DNA from: Albidovulum marisflavi
GTDB taxonomy: Bacteria; Pseudomonadota; Alphaproteobacteria; Rhodobacterales; Rhodobacteraceae
Direction: 5' to 3'
Assembly: GCF_025751435.1 (NCBI RefSeq)
Contig: NZ_JAOWKY010000001.1
Span: 549,001 to 613,000, forward strand
DNA: 64,000 bases
In this document: piece after piece, positions 17,479 through 26,363 of the stretch
How the letters are laid out: each line of letters opens with the position of its first letter
Position numbering within the stretch: position 1 is the first letter of the stretch
Translations under genes and position numbers: made by a program
Notes under the pieces: generated by a model
The model's database searches: none
The model's input: the letters and a program-made list of their open reading frames with translations, nothing else
What the model was told of the DNA's origin: nothing

Positions 17479-19476
17479 ATGAGCCGCGATCTGAGCCGGC
17501 TTCTGCGCCCCCGCCACATCGCCGTGCTGGGCTCGGGCTGGGCCGTCAACGTCATAGACCAGTGCCGGAAGATGGGTTTCGAAGGGCCTGTTTGGCCCAT
17601 CCACCCGACGAAGGCCGAGATTGGCGGGCTCAGGGCATATCCGTCGATCGCGGCCCTTCCCGACGCGCCGGACGCAACCTTCATCGGCGTCAACCGCCAC
17701 GCGACGGTCGAGGTCGTGACCGATCTGGCGTCGCGCGGCGCGGGCGGCGCGATCTGCTTCGCCTCGGGCTGGACCGAGGCGGGGGAACCCGAGCTTCAGC
17801 AAAGGCTGGTGGCGGCCGCCGGCGACATGCCGGTTCTGGGGCCGAACTGCTACGGCGTCATCAACTACCTCGACGGGGCGCTGCTTTGGCCTGACCAGCA
17901 TGGCGGACGGCGGGTGGAGCGGGGCGTCGCGCTTCTGTCCCAGTCGTCGAACATCGTGATCAACCTCACCATGCAGGCGCGGGGGTTGCCGATCGCCTAT
18001 GTGGCATGCCTTGGCAACGCTGCGCAGATCGGTCTTGCAGAGCTTGCAGGCGCGCTTTTGGCGGATGAGCGGGTCACGGCGATCGGCATGTATGTCGAGG
18101 GCATCGACGATGCGCCCGCCTTCGCCGCGCTGGCCGAGGCGGCACGCCTGGCCGGGAAGGGCATCGTTTGCGTCAAGTCGGGCAAGACCGAGGCTTCGCG
18201 CACCGCGGCCGCGTCTCATACGGCCTCGCTGGCCGGCGGCGGGGCCGCGTCCTCGGCCTTCCTGCGGCAGGCGGGGGTGGCGGAGGTCAGCACGCTTTCC
18301 GAACTGCTGGAAGTGCTGAAGATCTTCCACGTCCACGGGCCGCAGATCGGGCCGCGGCTTTGTTCCTGTTCCTGCTCGGGCGGCGAGGCGGGGCTGGTCG
18401 CCGATCTGGCCGCGCCCTTCGGCCACGCGTTCGAACCGCCCACCGACGCACAGCGCCAGCGCCTTGGCGAAATCCTCGGGCCGATCGTGACCATCGCGAA
18501 CCCGCTTGACTATCACACCTTCATATGGGGCGACGGCCCGCGGACCGAGGCGGTGTTCACCGCCATGCTCGAAGGCTATGATGCGGGGATCTACATCATC
18601 GATCCGCCGCGCCCAGACCGCTGCGACCCGTCATCTTTCCAGCCCGCGGTGGACGCCATCGTCGCTGCGGGAAAGGCGACCGGAAAGCCCGCCTTCCCGG
18701 TCGCATCCTTGCCCGAGAATTTCGACGAGGAGCGCGCGATCGCGCTGATGGAGGACGGGGTCGCAACGCTCATGGGGCTTGAGACAGCTTTGGGCGCATT
18801 GAAGGCGGCGATGACGCCGGCGGGCAGCCCCGGATGGCGTCCCGCGCCGGCTTCGGCACCGCGGGAAACCCGGATGCTGAGTGAGGCCGATGGCAAGGCG
18901 TTGTTGGCGGGGGCCGGCATCGCGGTGCCCCGTTCGGTCAGTGGCGAGACCCTGGCCGAGGTCCGGGACCGTGCGCGGGGTCTGACTGCGCCCTACGCGC
19001 TCAAGGGGCTCGGTTTTGCACACAAGACCGAGGCCGGAGCCGTGAGACTGGGCCTGGCCACGCTGGATGATCAGCCAGAGATGCCGGGCGCGGCCGGCTA
19101 CCTGGTCGAGGAAATGGTGACGGGAGCGGTGGCGGAGATCCTGCTGGGTCTGCGGCGCGATCCGGTCTATGGCGTTACGCTTACGCTGGGACTTGGCGGG
19201 GTGACGGCAGAGGTTCTGGCCGACACCGTCACGCTGGTCCTTCCCGCGGGTCGGGACGAGATCCTGGCCTCGATGCGCCGGCTCCGGCTCTGGCCGCTGC
19301 TTGACGGCTATCGGGGCAGGGCGCGTGCCGACATGGAGGCGGTCGCCGATGTCGCCGTCGCACTTGGCACGCTGATGCTGGCGCGGTCCGAGCTTGAGGA
19401 AATCGAAATCAACCCCATCCTGGTCCGGGAAGAGGGCGCGGTGGCGGTTGACGCATTGATAAGGGAGGCGATCTGA
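17479..19476 (+). CDS. ADP-forming acyl-CoA synthetase (CoA-binding plus ATP-grasp)
   Basis: The 665-aa protein has the fused alpha-beta layout of NDP-forming acetyl-CoA-synthetase-like ligases. First comes a CoA-binding Rossmann domain (HIAVLGSGWAV...), then a succinyl-CoA-ligase-like domain with GPNCYGVINY and the phospho-histidine motif SHTASLAGG (His247). The C-terminal ATP-grasp domain includes YALKGLGFAHKTEAGAVRLGL and the late EIEINPILV. It activates a carboxylate to its CoA thioester with ATP giving ADP. The stop overlaps the CaiD-like start, so they are coupled and probably act on the same substrate, which is not identifiable here. Confidence 0.9.
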   Translation: MSRDLSRLLRPRHIAVLGSGWAVNVIDQCRKMGFEGPVWPIHPTKAEIGGLRAYPSIAALPDAPDATFIGVNRHATVEVVTDLASRGAGGAICFASGWTEAGEPELQQRLVAAAGDMPVLGPNCYGVINYLDGALLWPDQHGGRRVERGVALLSQSSNIVINLTMQARGLPIAYVACLGNAAQIGLAELAGALLADERVTAIGMYVEGIDDAPAFAALAEAARLAGKGIVCVKSGKTEASRTAAASHTASLAGGGAASSAFLRQAGVAEVSTLSELLEVLKIFHVHGPQIGPRLCSCSCSGGEAGLVADLAAPFGHAFEPPTDAQRQRLGEILGPIVTIANPLDYHTFIWGDGPRTEAVFTAMLEGYDAGIYIIDPPRPDRCDPSSFQPAVDAIVAAGKATGKPAFPVASLPENFDEERAIALMEDGVATLMGLETALGALKAAMTPAGSPGWRPAPASAPRETRMLSEADGKALLAGAGIAVPRSVSGETLAEVRDRARGLTAPYALKGLGFAHKTEAGAVRLGLATLDDQPEMPGAAGYLVEEMVTGAVAEILLGLRRDPVYGVTLTLGLGGVTAEVLADTVTLVLPAGRDEILASMRRLRLWPLLDGYRGRARADMEAVADVAVALGTLMLARSELEEIEINPILVREEGAVAVDALIREAI

Positions 19477-20279
19477 TGACAGAGATGCAGATGCGGATGG
19501 AGGGTCCGATACGGACACGGCGCGAAGGCGGCATTCTTGAGGTCACGCTTGACCGTCCCAAGGCCAATGCGATCGACCTTGCCACAAGCCGCATCATGGG
19601 ATTGACCTTCCGGGATTTCCGCGACGACGACAGCCTGCGCGTGGCGATCATCCGGGCCGAGGGCGAGAAGTTCTTCTGTCCCGGATGGGACCTGAAGGCG
19701 GCAGCAGATGGCGATGCGGTCGATGGCGACTACGGCGTCGGTGGCTTTGGCGGCTTGCAGGAACTGCCGAACCTGAACAAGCCGGTGATCGCGGCGGTCA
19801 ACGGCATCTGCTGCGGCGGCGGGCTTGAACTGGCGCTGTCGGCAGACCTGATCCTGTGTTCAGACAACGCGACCTTCGCGCTACCCGAGATCCGGTCGGG
19901 AACCGTGGCGGATGCTGCCTCGGTCAAGCTGCCCAAGCGCATACCCTATCATGTGGCGATGGACCTGTTGCTGACCGGGCGCTGGTTCGACGCGGCAGAG
20001 GCGAAGCAGTGGGGCATCGTGAAAGAGATCACGTCGCCCGATACGCTTCTGACCAAGGCCTGGGATCTGGCAAGGCTGCTGGAAAGTGGCCCGCCGCTGG
20101 TCTACGCCGCGATCAAGGAAGTGGTCCGCGAAGCGGAGAACATGCGCTTCCAGGACGCGCTGAACCGGATCACCAAGCGGCAGATGCCGACCGTGGACCG
20201 TCTGTATTCGTCCGAGGACCAACTGGAGGGCGCGCGCGCGTTCGCGGAAAAGCGCGATCCGGTCTGGAGGGGCCGCTGA
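19476..20279 (+). CDS. enoyl-CoA hydratase/isomerase family protein (CaiD-like)
   Basis: The 267-aa crotonase-fold protein has the oxyanion-hole segments FFCPGWDLKA and NGICCGGGLELALSADLIL, and a glutamate pair near LPEIRSGTVADAASVKLPKR. The DLKA...EIRSGTVAD pattern is that of carnitinyl-CoA dehydratase (CaiD) relatives. It would hydrate crotonobetainyl-CoA or a similar enoyl-CoA. It begins at the ATG overlapping the ligase stop. With the ligase and dehydrogenase it forms a CoA-dependent side-chain oxidation set. General enoyl-CoA hydratase is the alternative. Confidence 0.88.
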   Translation: MTEMQMRMEGPIRTRREGGILEVTLDRPKANAIDLATSRIMGLTFRDFRDDDSLRVAIIRAEGEKFFCPGWDLKAAADGDAVDGDYGVGGFGGLQELPNLNKPVIAAVNGICCGGGLELALSADLILCSDNATFALPEIRSGTVADAASVKLPKRIPYHVAMDLLLTGRWFDAAEAKQWGIVKEITSPDTLLTKAWDLARLLESGPPLVYAAIKEVVREAENMRFQDALNRITKRQMPTVDRLYSSEDQLEGARAFAEKRDPVWRGR

Positions 20280-20355
20280 GGCCCTCCGTGGGTCGGACTC
20301 GGAAGGAACAAGGCTGGATGCGGTCGCCGCCGGATTTTCGCGGCATGCCTTTGGC

Positions 20356-20384
20356 TTGAGCCCAGAAGGCGCATGTTCTAGTTT
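20356..20384 (+). promoter_or_regulatory. candidate sigma-70 promoter before the lipid A/Kdo genes
   Basis: TTGAGC (20356-20361), a 17-base spacer and TAGTTT (20379-20384) lie 30 bases upstream of the small gene that precedes the WaaA-like gene. Spacing is ideal; both hexamers are imperfect. Confidence 0.35.
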
Positions 20385-20414
20385 GGCCTGCGACCGATCC
20401 GAAGGGAGAACCGG

Positions 20415-20567
20415 ATGACCCAGGGCCTTCACCCTGTTTCCGCACAGGAGCCGGTGACGCTGGCAGTGATCGTTCCCCTTTGCCCGGATCACGGTCATGC
20501 CGCGCGTCCGCGCCCGCCGATCGATGTGTCGCGGACCGGCGTCATGCCGGCGGAACCCGCGGCATAG
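20415..20567 (+). CDS. 50-aa hypothetical protein upstream of the WaaA-like gene
   Basis: A short frame begins with ATG behind a good GAAGGGAG Shine-Dalgarno site and ends nine bases before the WaaA-like start. The product is proline-, alanine- and valine-rich with a VTLAVIVPL stretch and no recognisable domain. The well-placed ribosome-binding site and the tight spacing support translation. It may act mainly as a leader that couples translation of the next gene, whose own ribosome-binding site is weak. I do not recognise the family. Confidence 0.45.
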   Translation: MTQGLHPVSAQEPVTLAVIVPLCPDHGHAARPRPPIDVSRTGVMPAEPAA

Positions 20568-20576
20568 GGACCGGGA

Positions 20577-21809
20577 ATGGGGCGTTCGATCGTGCTTTGG
20601 GCCTATCTGCTGGCGGCGCAGCGGGCCGACACAGCAAGCCGGCCGTCGCGATCCGCCCGGCCAAAGGGCCCGCTGATATGGATTCATTCCGGCAACGGGG
20701 CATCGCTGGCCAGCCTCGGACAGCTGGCGCTTCGGTTGGTGCGAGAGCACAGAAAACTGAACCTGCTGGTGACGGCGGAAGGTGCCGCGCCCACGCTTCA
20801 GGGCTTTCCGAAGGGCACATCAGCCGATTTCCTGCCGCCCGACAGGCTTCCCGATGTGCGCCGCTTTCTGGACCATTGGTCGCCCGATGTGGCGGTGATC
20901 GCGGGGGCGGACCTGCCGCCGGCGTTGATCGTTCAGACCCACGATCGCGGCGTGCCGCTCTTGCTGGTCGACGCCAGCGTGGCGCCGAAGATATCCTGGG
21001 GGCAACGGTTTCGGCGCGGCATGACGGGATCCCTGCTTGCCCGCTTTTCGCGCCTGCTTGCGCGGGATCCCAGCAGCGCGCGGGGGCTTGGGCTGCGGGG
21101 GGCGCCGGTGGGCCGGATCGAGGTCGCGGGCCGGATCGAGGAAACCAGCGAGCCCCTAAGCTGCAACGAGGCCGAGCGCGAGGTATTGGCCGAACTCTTG
21201 AACGCGCGGCCGGTCTGGTTCGCCGCCGCCTGCCCCGAAGCCGAGGAGGAGGCGGTGATCGGCGCGCATGCCCATGTGCTGCGCCTTGCCCATCGCATGC
21301 TCCTGATCGTCTCGCCGGCAAATCCCGCGCGCGGGCCGGCCCTGGTCGAGCGTCTGAGCCGCGAAGGTTGGGTCGCGACCCTGCGCTCGGCGGACGAGGA
21401 GCCGGATCCGGGGGTGCATGCCTATGTGGCCGACACCGAAGGGGAAATGGGGTTGTGGTATCGGCTGGCGCCCCTCACCTTCATGGGCGGCACGCTTCTG
21501 CCCGGTGGCTCGGGCCGCAACCCGTTCGAGCCGGCGGCCCTTGGCTCCGCCATCGTGCATGGGCCGCATCTGGCGCCCTATCCCGATGCCTACGGACGGC
21601 TGGCCGAGGCGCGCGCGACGCGCTGCGCCGCGACGCCCGAGGCCCTGACATCCACGATCGCCGAACTGATGTCGCCCGACCGCGCGGCGCTTCTGGCGCA
21701 CAACGCCTGGGCCGTGACCTCGGGCGGGGCCGAGGTGACAGAGCGCGTGGCGCAGGCGATCCTGGAAACGCTGGCCGCCAGGCGGACCCCGGCGCAGGAG
21801 GCCGCCTGA
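20577..21809 (+). CDS. waaA: WaaA/KdtA-like Kdo glycosyltransferase, degenerate N-terminal motifs
   Basis: The 410-aa protein has the size and two-domain GT-B plan of Kdo transferase. The donor-binding half keeps [51 protein letters not shown] and GPHLAPY. The N-terminal half has [12 protein letters not shown] where active WaaA proteins have HSVSVGE, so the catalytic glutamate appears missing. GADLPPAL replaces the ETELWP motif. It overlaps lpxK (TGATG), as in many proteobacteria. It may be a divergent transferase with altered acceptor, or a pseudo-enzyme with an active paralogue elsewhere. Confidence 0.8.
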   Translation: MGRSIVLWAYLLAAQRADTASRPSRSARPKGPLIWIHSGNGASLASLGQLALRLVREHRKLNLLVTAEGAAPTLQGFPKGTSADFLPPDRLPDVRRFLDHWSPDVAVIAGADLPPALIVQTHDRGVPLLLVDASVAPKISWGQRFRRGMTGSLLARFSRLLARDPSSARGLGLRGAPVGRIEVAGRIEETSEPLSCNEAEREVLAELLNARPVWFAAACPEAEEEAVIGAHAHVLRLAHRMLLIVSPANPARGPALVERLSREGWVATLRSADEEPDPGVHAYVADTEGEMGLWYRLAPLTFMGGTLLPGGSGRNPFEPAALGSAIVHGPHLAPYPDAYGRLAEARATRCAATPEALTSTIAELMSPDRAALLAHNAWAVTSGGAEVTERVAQAILETLAARRTPAQEAA

Positions 21810-22801
21810 TGCCCGCGCCCGATTTCTGGTTCAGCGACCCCGACAAGCCCGACTGGCGCGCGCGCCTGCTGGGGCCGCTGGGTCGCCTTTACGCCCTTGC
21901 CACCGCGCGCAGGCTGTCGGGCGGCCCCTTCGCGCGCGTGGGCGTTCCCGTGCTATGTGTCGGTAACCTGAATGCGGGCGGCACCGGGAAGACGCCGACC
22001 GTGATCGCCTTGGCGCAGAAGCTTGCCGAACGCGGGGTGCAGGCGCATGTCGTCAGCCGCGGATACGGCGGGCGGTTGAGTGGCCCGGTCCGCGTGGACG
22101 AACGCCGCCACAACGCCGCCGACACCGGCGACGAACCCCTGCTTCTGTCCGCCTTCGTGCCGACCTGGGTCGCGCGGGACCGGGCCGAGGGCGCGCGCGC
22201 GGCTGTCGCGGCAGGTGCGCAGGCTGTCCTTCTGGACGACGGGCTGCAGAACCCCGCGCTGGCAAAGGACCTGTCGATCGTGGTGGTGGACGCCCAAAGG
22301 GGCTTCGGCAACGGCCGCTGCCTGCCCGCCGGCCCGCTTCGCGAACCTGTGCCGGTCGGACTGGGCCGCGCCGATATCGTGGTTTCGATCGGCGACGCGG
22401 ACGCGCAAGCGCAGTTCCGGGTCCGCTGGGGCTGGGCGACGCCCTGTCCGGTCGTGCGCGCGCAACTTCGGCCGCTTGCGACGGGGATGGATTGGGAGGG
22501 GCTACGCGTCCTGGCCTTTGCCGGAATCGGATACCCGGAAAAGTTCTTCGCCACGCTTCGCGCGCTTGGCGCGGACATCGTCCGCGCCGAGGCGCTCGAG
22601 GATCATCAGGCCTTCACTCCGCCGCTGTTGCGACGACTCGCGGGTGAGGCACTGGCGCGTGGCCTGCAACTGGTCACCACGGAAAAGGATGCCGTCCGGC
22701 TGCCAGAGGATTTCCGGCGCGGTGTCGTGACCCTGCCGGTTCGGCTTGAGGTCGAGGATTGGCCGGAAATCGACCGGCGGTTCGACGCCCTGGGCCTTTG
22801 A
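21809..22801 (+). CDS. lpxK: tetraacyldisaccharide 4'-kinase
   Basis: The 330-aa protein starts at the ATG overlapping the upstream stop. It has the Walker A loop in [18 protein letters not shown] (about residues 50-67), [20 protein letters not shown] (Walker B-like) and [23 protein letters not shown]. These are hallmarks of LpxK, the inner-membrane kinase that phosphorylates the 4' position of the lipid A precursor. Length agrees with the family. It ends 30 bases before a convergent CoA-transferase gene. Confidence 0.95.
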   Translation: MPAPDFWFSDPDKPDWRARLLGPLGRLYALATARRLSGGPFARVGVPVLCVGNLNAGGTGKTPTVIALAQKLAERGVQAHVVSRGYGGRLSGPVRVDERRHNAADTGDEPLLLSAFVPTWVARDRAEGARAAVAAGAQAVLLDDGLQNPALAKDLSIVVVDAQRGFGNGRCLPAGPLREPVPVGLGRADIVVSIGDADAQAQFRVRWGWATPCPVVRAQLRPLATGMDWEGLRVLAFAGIGYPEKFFATLRALGADIVRAEALEDHQAFTPPLLRRLAGEALARGLQLVTTEKDAVRLPEDFRRGVVTLPVRLEVEDWPEIDRRFDALGL

Positions 22802-22830
22802 CCGCGGCGCGTTTCCGGCGCGCACGACCG

Positions 22831-23964
22831 TCAGCGCCCCTTGACCTTCACGTCGGCATCATGTTCGCCAAGCTTGGGCGAAGATCGCTCCAGCGCAAGC
22901 TCCGCGCCAGAGAACCGGAAGGGCGATCGTACGCCGGGCACGCCATCGCGCTCGATCCGCATTCCGCGCGCCACGACCTGCGGGTCTTCGAAGACCTCGG
23001 ACAGGTCGTTTATGGGACCGGCCGGCACGCCCTGAGCCTCGCAAGCCGCCAGAAGATCGGCCTTGTTCCATGTCTTCGTGCGTTCGGTCAGCTTCTCGGT
23101 CAGCACGGCGCGGTTGGCGATGCGATCCGCGTTGGTCAGGTAGTCCGGGTGCTCTGCAAGGTCCGCGACGCCCAGGATCGCGCAAAGCCGCCGGTATTGC
23201 GCGTCGTTGCCCGTCGCAAGGATGATCCAGCCGTCGGCGCAGTCGAAGACCGCGTAGGGCACGAGGTTCTGGTGCGCGTTGCCGATCCTTCCCGGCGCAT
23301 TGCCGGTGGCAAGGTAGTTCATCGCCTGGTTCGCCATGATCGCGACCGTCACGTCCAGAAGCGCCATGTCGATCTGCTGGCCCGTTCCGGTCGTCGTGCG
23401 CTGATGGACCGCGGCCAGGATCGCGGTCGCGGCATAGACGCCGGTGAAGATGTCTGAAACCGCGACCCCGACCTTCTGCGGCTGGCCCGAGGGATCGCCG
23501 GTCACGCTCATCAATCCGCCCATGCCCTGGATGATGTAGTCGTAGCCCGCGCGGGGCGCGTAGGGTCCATCCTGCCCGAACCCGGTGATCGAGCAGTAGA
23601 TCAGCCGCGGATTCACGTCCCGCAGGCTTTCGTAGTCGAGTCCGTATTTCTTCAGGCCGCCGACCTTGAAATTCTCGATCACGATATCGGCGTCACGCAC
23701 CAGGTCGCGGACGAAGGCCTGGCCTTCCTCGGTGCGGAAATCCGCGATGACCGACCGCTTGCCGCGGTTGCAGGCGTGGAAATAGGCGGCGCTCCGGTCG
23801 CCGTCCCGTTCGATGAAAGGCGGGCCCCAGCGGCGCGTGTCGTCGCCTTCGGGCGCCTCGACCTTGATCACGTCCGCGCCCAGATCCGCAAGCGTCTGGC
23901 CGGCCCAGGGACCGGCCAGGATGCGGGCAAGCTCGACGACCTTCAGCCCGGCAAGTGGTGTCAT
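22831..23964 (-). CDS. CaiB/BaiF family CoA-transferase (class III)
   Basis: The 377-aa protein begins with PLAGLKVVELARILAGPWAGQTLADLGADVIKVE, the class III CoA-transferase signature, and continues with RGKRSV and SITGFGQDGPYAPRAGYD. The likely catalytic aspartate is Asp171 in VGVAVSDIFTG. It moves CoA between acyl-CoA and a carboxylic acid. Its closeness to the CaiA/CaiD-like genes suggests a shared pathway, although formyl-, mesaconyl- or succinyl-CoA-dependent roles are equally possible for this family. The stop of the upstream DsbA-like gene is two bases away, so the two may be co-transcribed. Confidence 0.92.
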   Translation of the reverse strand: MTPLAGLKVVELARILAGPWAGQTLADLGADVIKVEAPEGDDTRRWGPPFIERDGDRSAAYFHACNRGKRSVIADFRTEEGQAFVRDLVRDADIVIENFKVGGLKKYGLDYESLRDVNPRLIYCSITGFGQDGPYAPRAGYDYIIQGMGGLMSVTGDPSGQPQKVGVAVSDIFTGVYAATAILAAVHQRTTTGTGQQIDMALLDVTVAIMANQAMNYLATGNAPGRIGNAHQNLVPYAVFDCADGWIILATGNDAQYRRLCAILGVADLAEHPDYLTNADRIANRAVLTEKLTERTKTWNKADLLAACEAQGVPAGPINDLSEVFEDPQVVARGMRIERDGVPGVRSPFRFSGAELALERSSPKLGEHDADVKVKGR

Positions 23965-23966
23965 CT

Positions 23967-24638
23967 TCAGTTCGCGAGCTTTTCGTCCAGGATCTGCTTG
24001 AACTCATCGTAGGGCATGTTGGAATACTTCTGCCCGTTGATGATGAAGCTCGGCGTGCCGGATATGTCGTCTTTGGTCGCGTTGGTCTGGTAATTGGCGA
24101 CCATGGCCCGCGCCATGTCGTTGTCCTTCAAGCAGGCGTCCAGTGCGTCAGGCGCGATGCCCGCCTTGAGCCCGATCTTGCGCAGGTTGTCCGCGATGCC
24201 CGCCTCGTTCTCGGCCTTCAGCCATTCCTTCTGGGTGTCGTAGATCATGTCCGAGATGCCGAAGTACTTTTCGGCGCCACCGCACCGCGCGACCATCGCC
24301 GCCCAAAGGCCGAACTTGTCGAAATAGACTTCGCGGTAGACGAACTTGACCTTCCCGGTGTCGATGTAGTCCGTCTTCAGCTGGTCAAACGCCGTTTCAT
24401 GGAAGTGCTGGCAGTGCGGACAGGTGAACGAGGCGTACTCGATCACGGTCACGGGCGCATCTTCCTGACCCAAGACCATGTCCGGGATCTGCGCGGCTTC
24501 CGACTCGGCGGTTGCCGTCTGGGCCTCGGCGGCAGCGGACAATGCCGGAGGCAGGTTGGCTTCGGGCTGCATGGCCCACCACCCGCCGGCGGCGACACCC
24601 GCGGCCACGATGGCGGCCAGCTTGATCTTTTTCGACAT
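23967..24638 (-). CDS. DsbA-family thiol:disulfide interchange protein
   Basis: The 223-aa protein has an N-terminal hydrophobic segment (residues 5-23: signal or anchor), a low-complexity Ala/Glu linker and a thioredoxin-fold domain with the active site CPHC (Cys73-Cys76) in YASFTCPHCQHF. The cis-proline loop is GTPSFIINGQ near the C-terminus. The helical insert carries two further cysteines (RCGGAE and DACLKD). It would oxidise or isomerise disulfides in the periplasm. Start ATG 24638 follows AGAAAGGCTGA. It sits downstream of the DciA-like gene on the same strand with a four-base gap. Confidence 0.93.
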   Translation of the reverse strand: MSKKIKLAAIVAAGVAAGGWWAMQPEANLPPALSAAAEAQTATAESEAAQIPDMVLGQEDAPVTVIEYASFTCPHCQHFHETAFDQLKTDYIDTGKVKFVYREVYFDKFGLWAAMVARCGGAEKYFGISDMIYDTQKEWLKAENEAGIADNLRKIGLKAGIAPDALDACLKDNDMARAMVANYQTNATKDDISGTPSFIINGQKYSNMPYDEFKQILDEKLAN

Positions 24639-24642
24639 GAAA

Positions 24643-25170
24643 TCAGCCTTTCTGTTTCCCGCTGCGAGATAAGACCTTTTCTCCCAGCGCTTCAAGGGCG
24701 GCCCTCAGGCCTTCATCGCCGACAGCGGCGGAAATCGATCGCGCGGTCGCGACAAGCTTGGGGTCGGGCGGGCGGGGGGCCGCCGCTGCCTTGGGGCGGA
24801 ACGCGACCTGCCCCTCGGCGAAACCCGTCGGGGCCGTCTGGGTGATCGCGACGCGGGAAATGGCGTTGTAGCCGTAGCAGGCGTTGACCTTTTCACGGAT
24901 CGCCGGAAGCTGCATCTGCAGAAGCGGCGCCGAGGCGCCCGTGGTCAGGACCGTCAGCGTGGCGCCGAACCCGTCGCGCGGATAGCTGATCTTGACCGGC
25001 AGGGCGATGGCCGCGACATCCTGGCCGACGATCTCTGCCCAGTGCGTCAGGAGCCGCGACACGGCAAAGCCGCGGGCTTCGCCCAGCTTGCGGATCTTGC
25101 CCGAAAGCAGGGAGCCCGCGGTTTCGAACCCGCGGCGGCGTCGGTGCGATGTACTTTCTGCTTCCGTCAT
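24643..25170 (-). CDS. DUF721 (DciA-like) protein
   Basis: The 175-aa protein carries the DUF721 domain in its first 110 residues: Arg-rich start, WAEIVGQDVAAIALPVKISYPRDG, LTVLTTGASAPLLQMQLPAIREKVN and YNAISRVAITQT. DUF721 proteins include DciA, which helps load the replicative helicase DnaB in bacteria lacking DnaC. The second half is Ala/Pro-rich and helical. It is divergent from mutY over 82 bases and followed by the DsbA-like gene. The helicase-loader role is family knowledge, not visible in the sequence. Confidence 0.85.
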   Translation of the reverse strand: MTEAESTSHRRRRGFETAGSLLSGKIRKLGEARGFAVSRLLTHWAEIVGQDVAAIALPVKISYPRDGFGATLTVLTTGASAPLLQMQLPAIREKVNACYGYNAISRVAITQTAPTGFAEGQVAFRPKAAAAPRPPDPKLVATARSISAAVGDEGLRAALEALGEKVLSRSGKQKG

Positions 25171-25252
25171 ACCTGTCCTTCCGGCATCTCGGGTCTATGT
25201 TAGGCGGAAATCCGGGCAATGCCCACAACCCACGACGCCGGAGAGCAAACAC

Positions 25253-26335
25253 TTGCGTGATGAGGAGTTGAGCGTGGCGCTTTTGCGCTGGTACGACGCG
25301 AACGCCCGCGTGATGCCCTGGCGCGTGAGCCCCGAAGACATACGCCTGGGACAGCGGCCCGATCCCTACCGCGTCTGGCTGTCCGAGGTCATGCTGCAGC
25401 AGACGACGGTCGCGGCGGTGCGCGACTATTTCCGCCGCTTCACCGATCGATGGCCCACGGTCCGGGATCTGGCCGCGGCCGAGGATGCGAAGGTGATGGC
25501 CGAATGGGCGGGGCTTGGCTATTACGCGCGGGCGCGGAACCTGCTGAAATGCGCACGCGTCATCGCCGCCGATCACGGCGGACGTTTTCCCGCGACCGCC
25601 GAAGCGCTTCTCAGCCTTCCGGGAATAGGGCCCTACACCGCCGCTGCGATCGCGGCGATCGCTTTCGATGAGCCCGCGACGGTGGTGGACGGCAACGTGG
25701 AACGCGTGGTCGCGCGCCTGTTCGCGGTCACGACACCGCTGCCCGCAGCCAAGCGCGAACTGACCGAACGCGCGGCCGACCTGACGCCCATGGCGCGCCC
25801 GGGGGATCACGCGCAGGCGATGATGGACCTGGGCGCGACGATCTGCACGCCGCGAAACCCCGCCTGCAGCATCTGCCCGCTGTCGTCCGCGTGCCGCGCG
25901 CGGGCCTTGGGAATCGCGGCCGACCTGCCTGCCAAGTCGCCCAAGCCCGTTAAGCCCACGCGCCACGGCATCGCCTTTGCCGGGTTTCGCCGCGATGGTG
26001 CGGCACTGCTTGAGCGGCGGCCCGAACGCGGCCTTCTGGGCGGCATGCTGGGCTGGCCCGGTGGCGCTTGGTCTGAGCGTGCCCCGGCCGAGGCCCCGCC
26101 GCCCGCCGCCGGGGACTGGCGCCGCGTGGGCGAGGTGCGCCACACATTCACGCACTTTCACCTTGTGCTTGAGGTGCGCTCGGCCCTGCTGGACACAGCC
26201 GCGGCCCCCGCTGCGGGACATTTCGTAGCCGCGGAGCACTTCCGCCCCGCCGATTTGCCCACGGTGATGCGCAAGGTCCACGATCTTGCGCAAGCTGCGA
26301 TGGCCGCAGTTGAGGGCGGGCGCGGGGGCGACTAG
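25253..26335 (+). CDS. mutY: A/G-specific adenine glycosylase
   Basis: The 360-aa protein probably starts at TTG 25253 (GGAGAG nine bases upstream), giving the usual LRDEELS... N-terminus; no in-frame ATG lies nearby. It has MPWRVSP, the catalytic glutamate in SEVMLQQTTV, the helix-hairpin-helix LPGIGPYTAAAI, VVDGNVERV with the catalytic Asp, and the [4Fe-4S] cysteines in CTPRNPACSICPLSSAC (spacing 6-2-5). A C-terminal Nudix-like domain reads 8-oxoG. It removes A mispaired with 8-oxoguanine. Confidence 0.94.
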   Translation: MRDEELSVALLRWYDANARVMPWRVSPEDIRLGQRPDPYRVWLSEVMLQQTTVAAVRDYFRRFTDRWPTVRDLAAAEDAKVMAEWAGLGYYARARNLLKCARVIAADHGGRFPATAEALLSLPGIGPYTAAAIAAIAFDEPATVVDGNVERVVARLFAVTTPLPAAKRELTERAADLTPMARPGDHAQAMMDLGATICTPRNPACSICPLSSACRARALGIAADLPAKSPKPVKPTRHGIAFAGFRRDGAALLERRPERGLLGGMLGWPGGAWSERAPAEAPPPAAGDWRRVGEVRHTFTHFHLVLEVRSALLDTAAAPAAGHFVAAEHFRPADLPTVMRKVHDLAQAAMAAVEGGRGGD

Positions 26336-26363
26336 GCTCTCGCCAAGTTCAGGGATTCCTCTC

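Noticed and set aside
20480-21808. Upstream extension of the lpxK frame
   Set aside because: It overlaps the WaaA-like coding sequence in another frame; LpxK family length and the TGATG overlap place the start at 21809.
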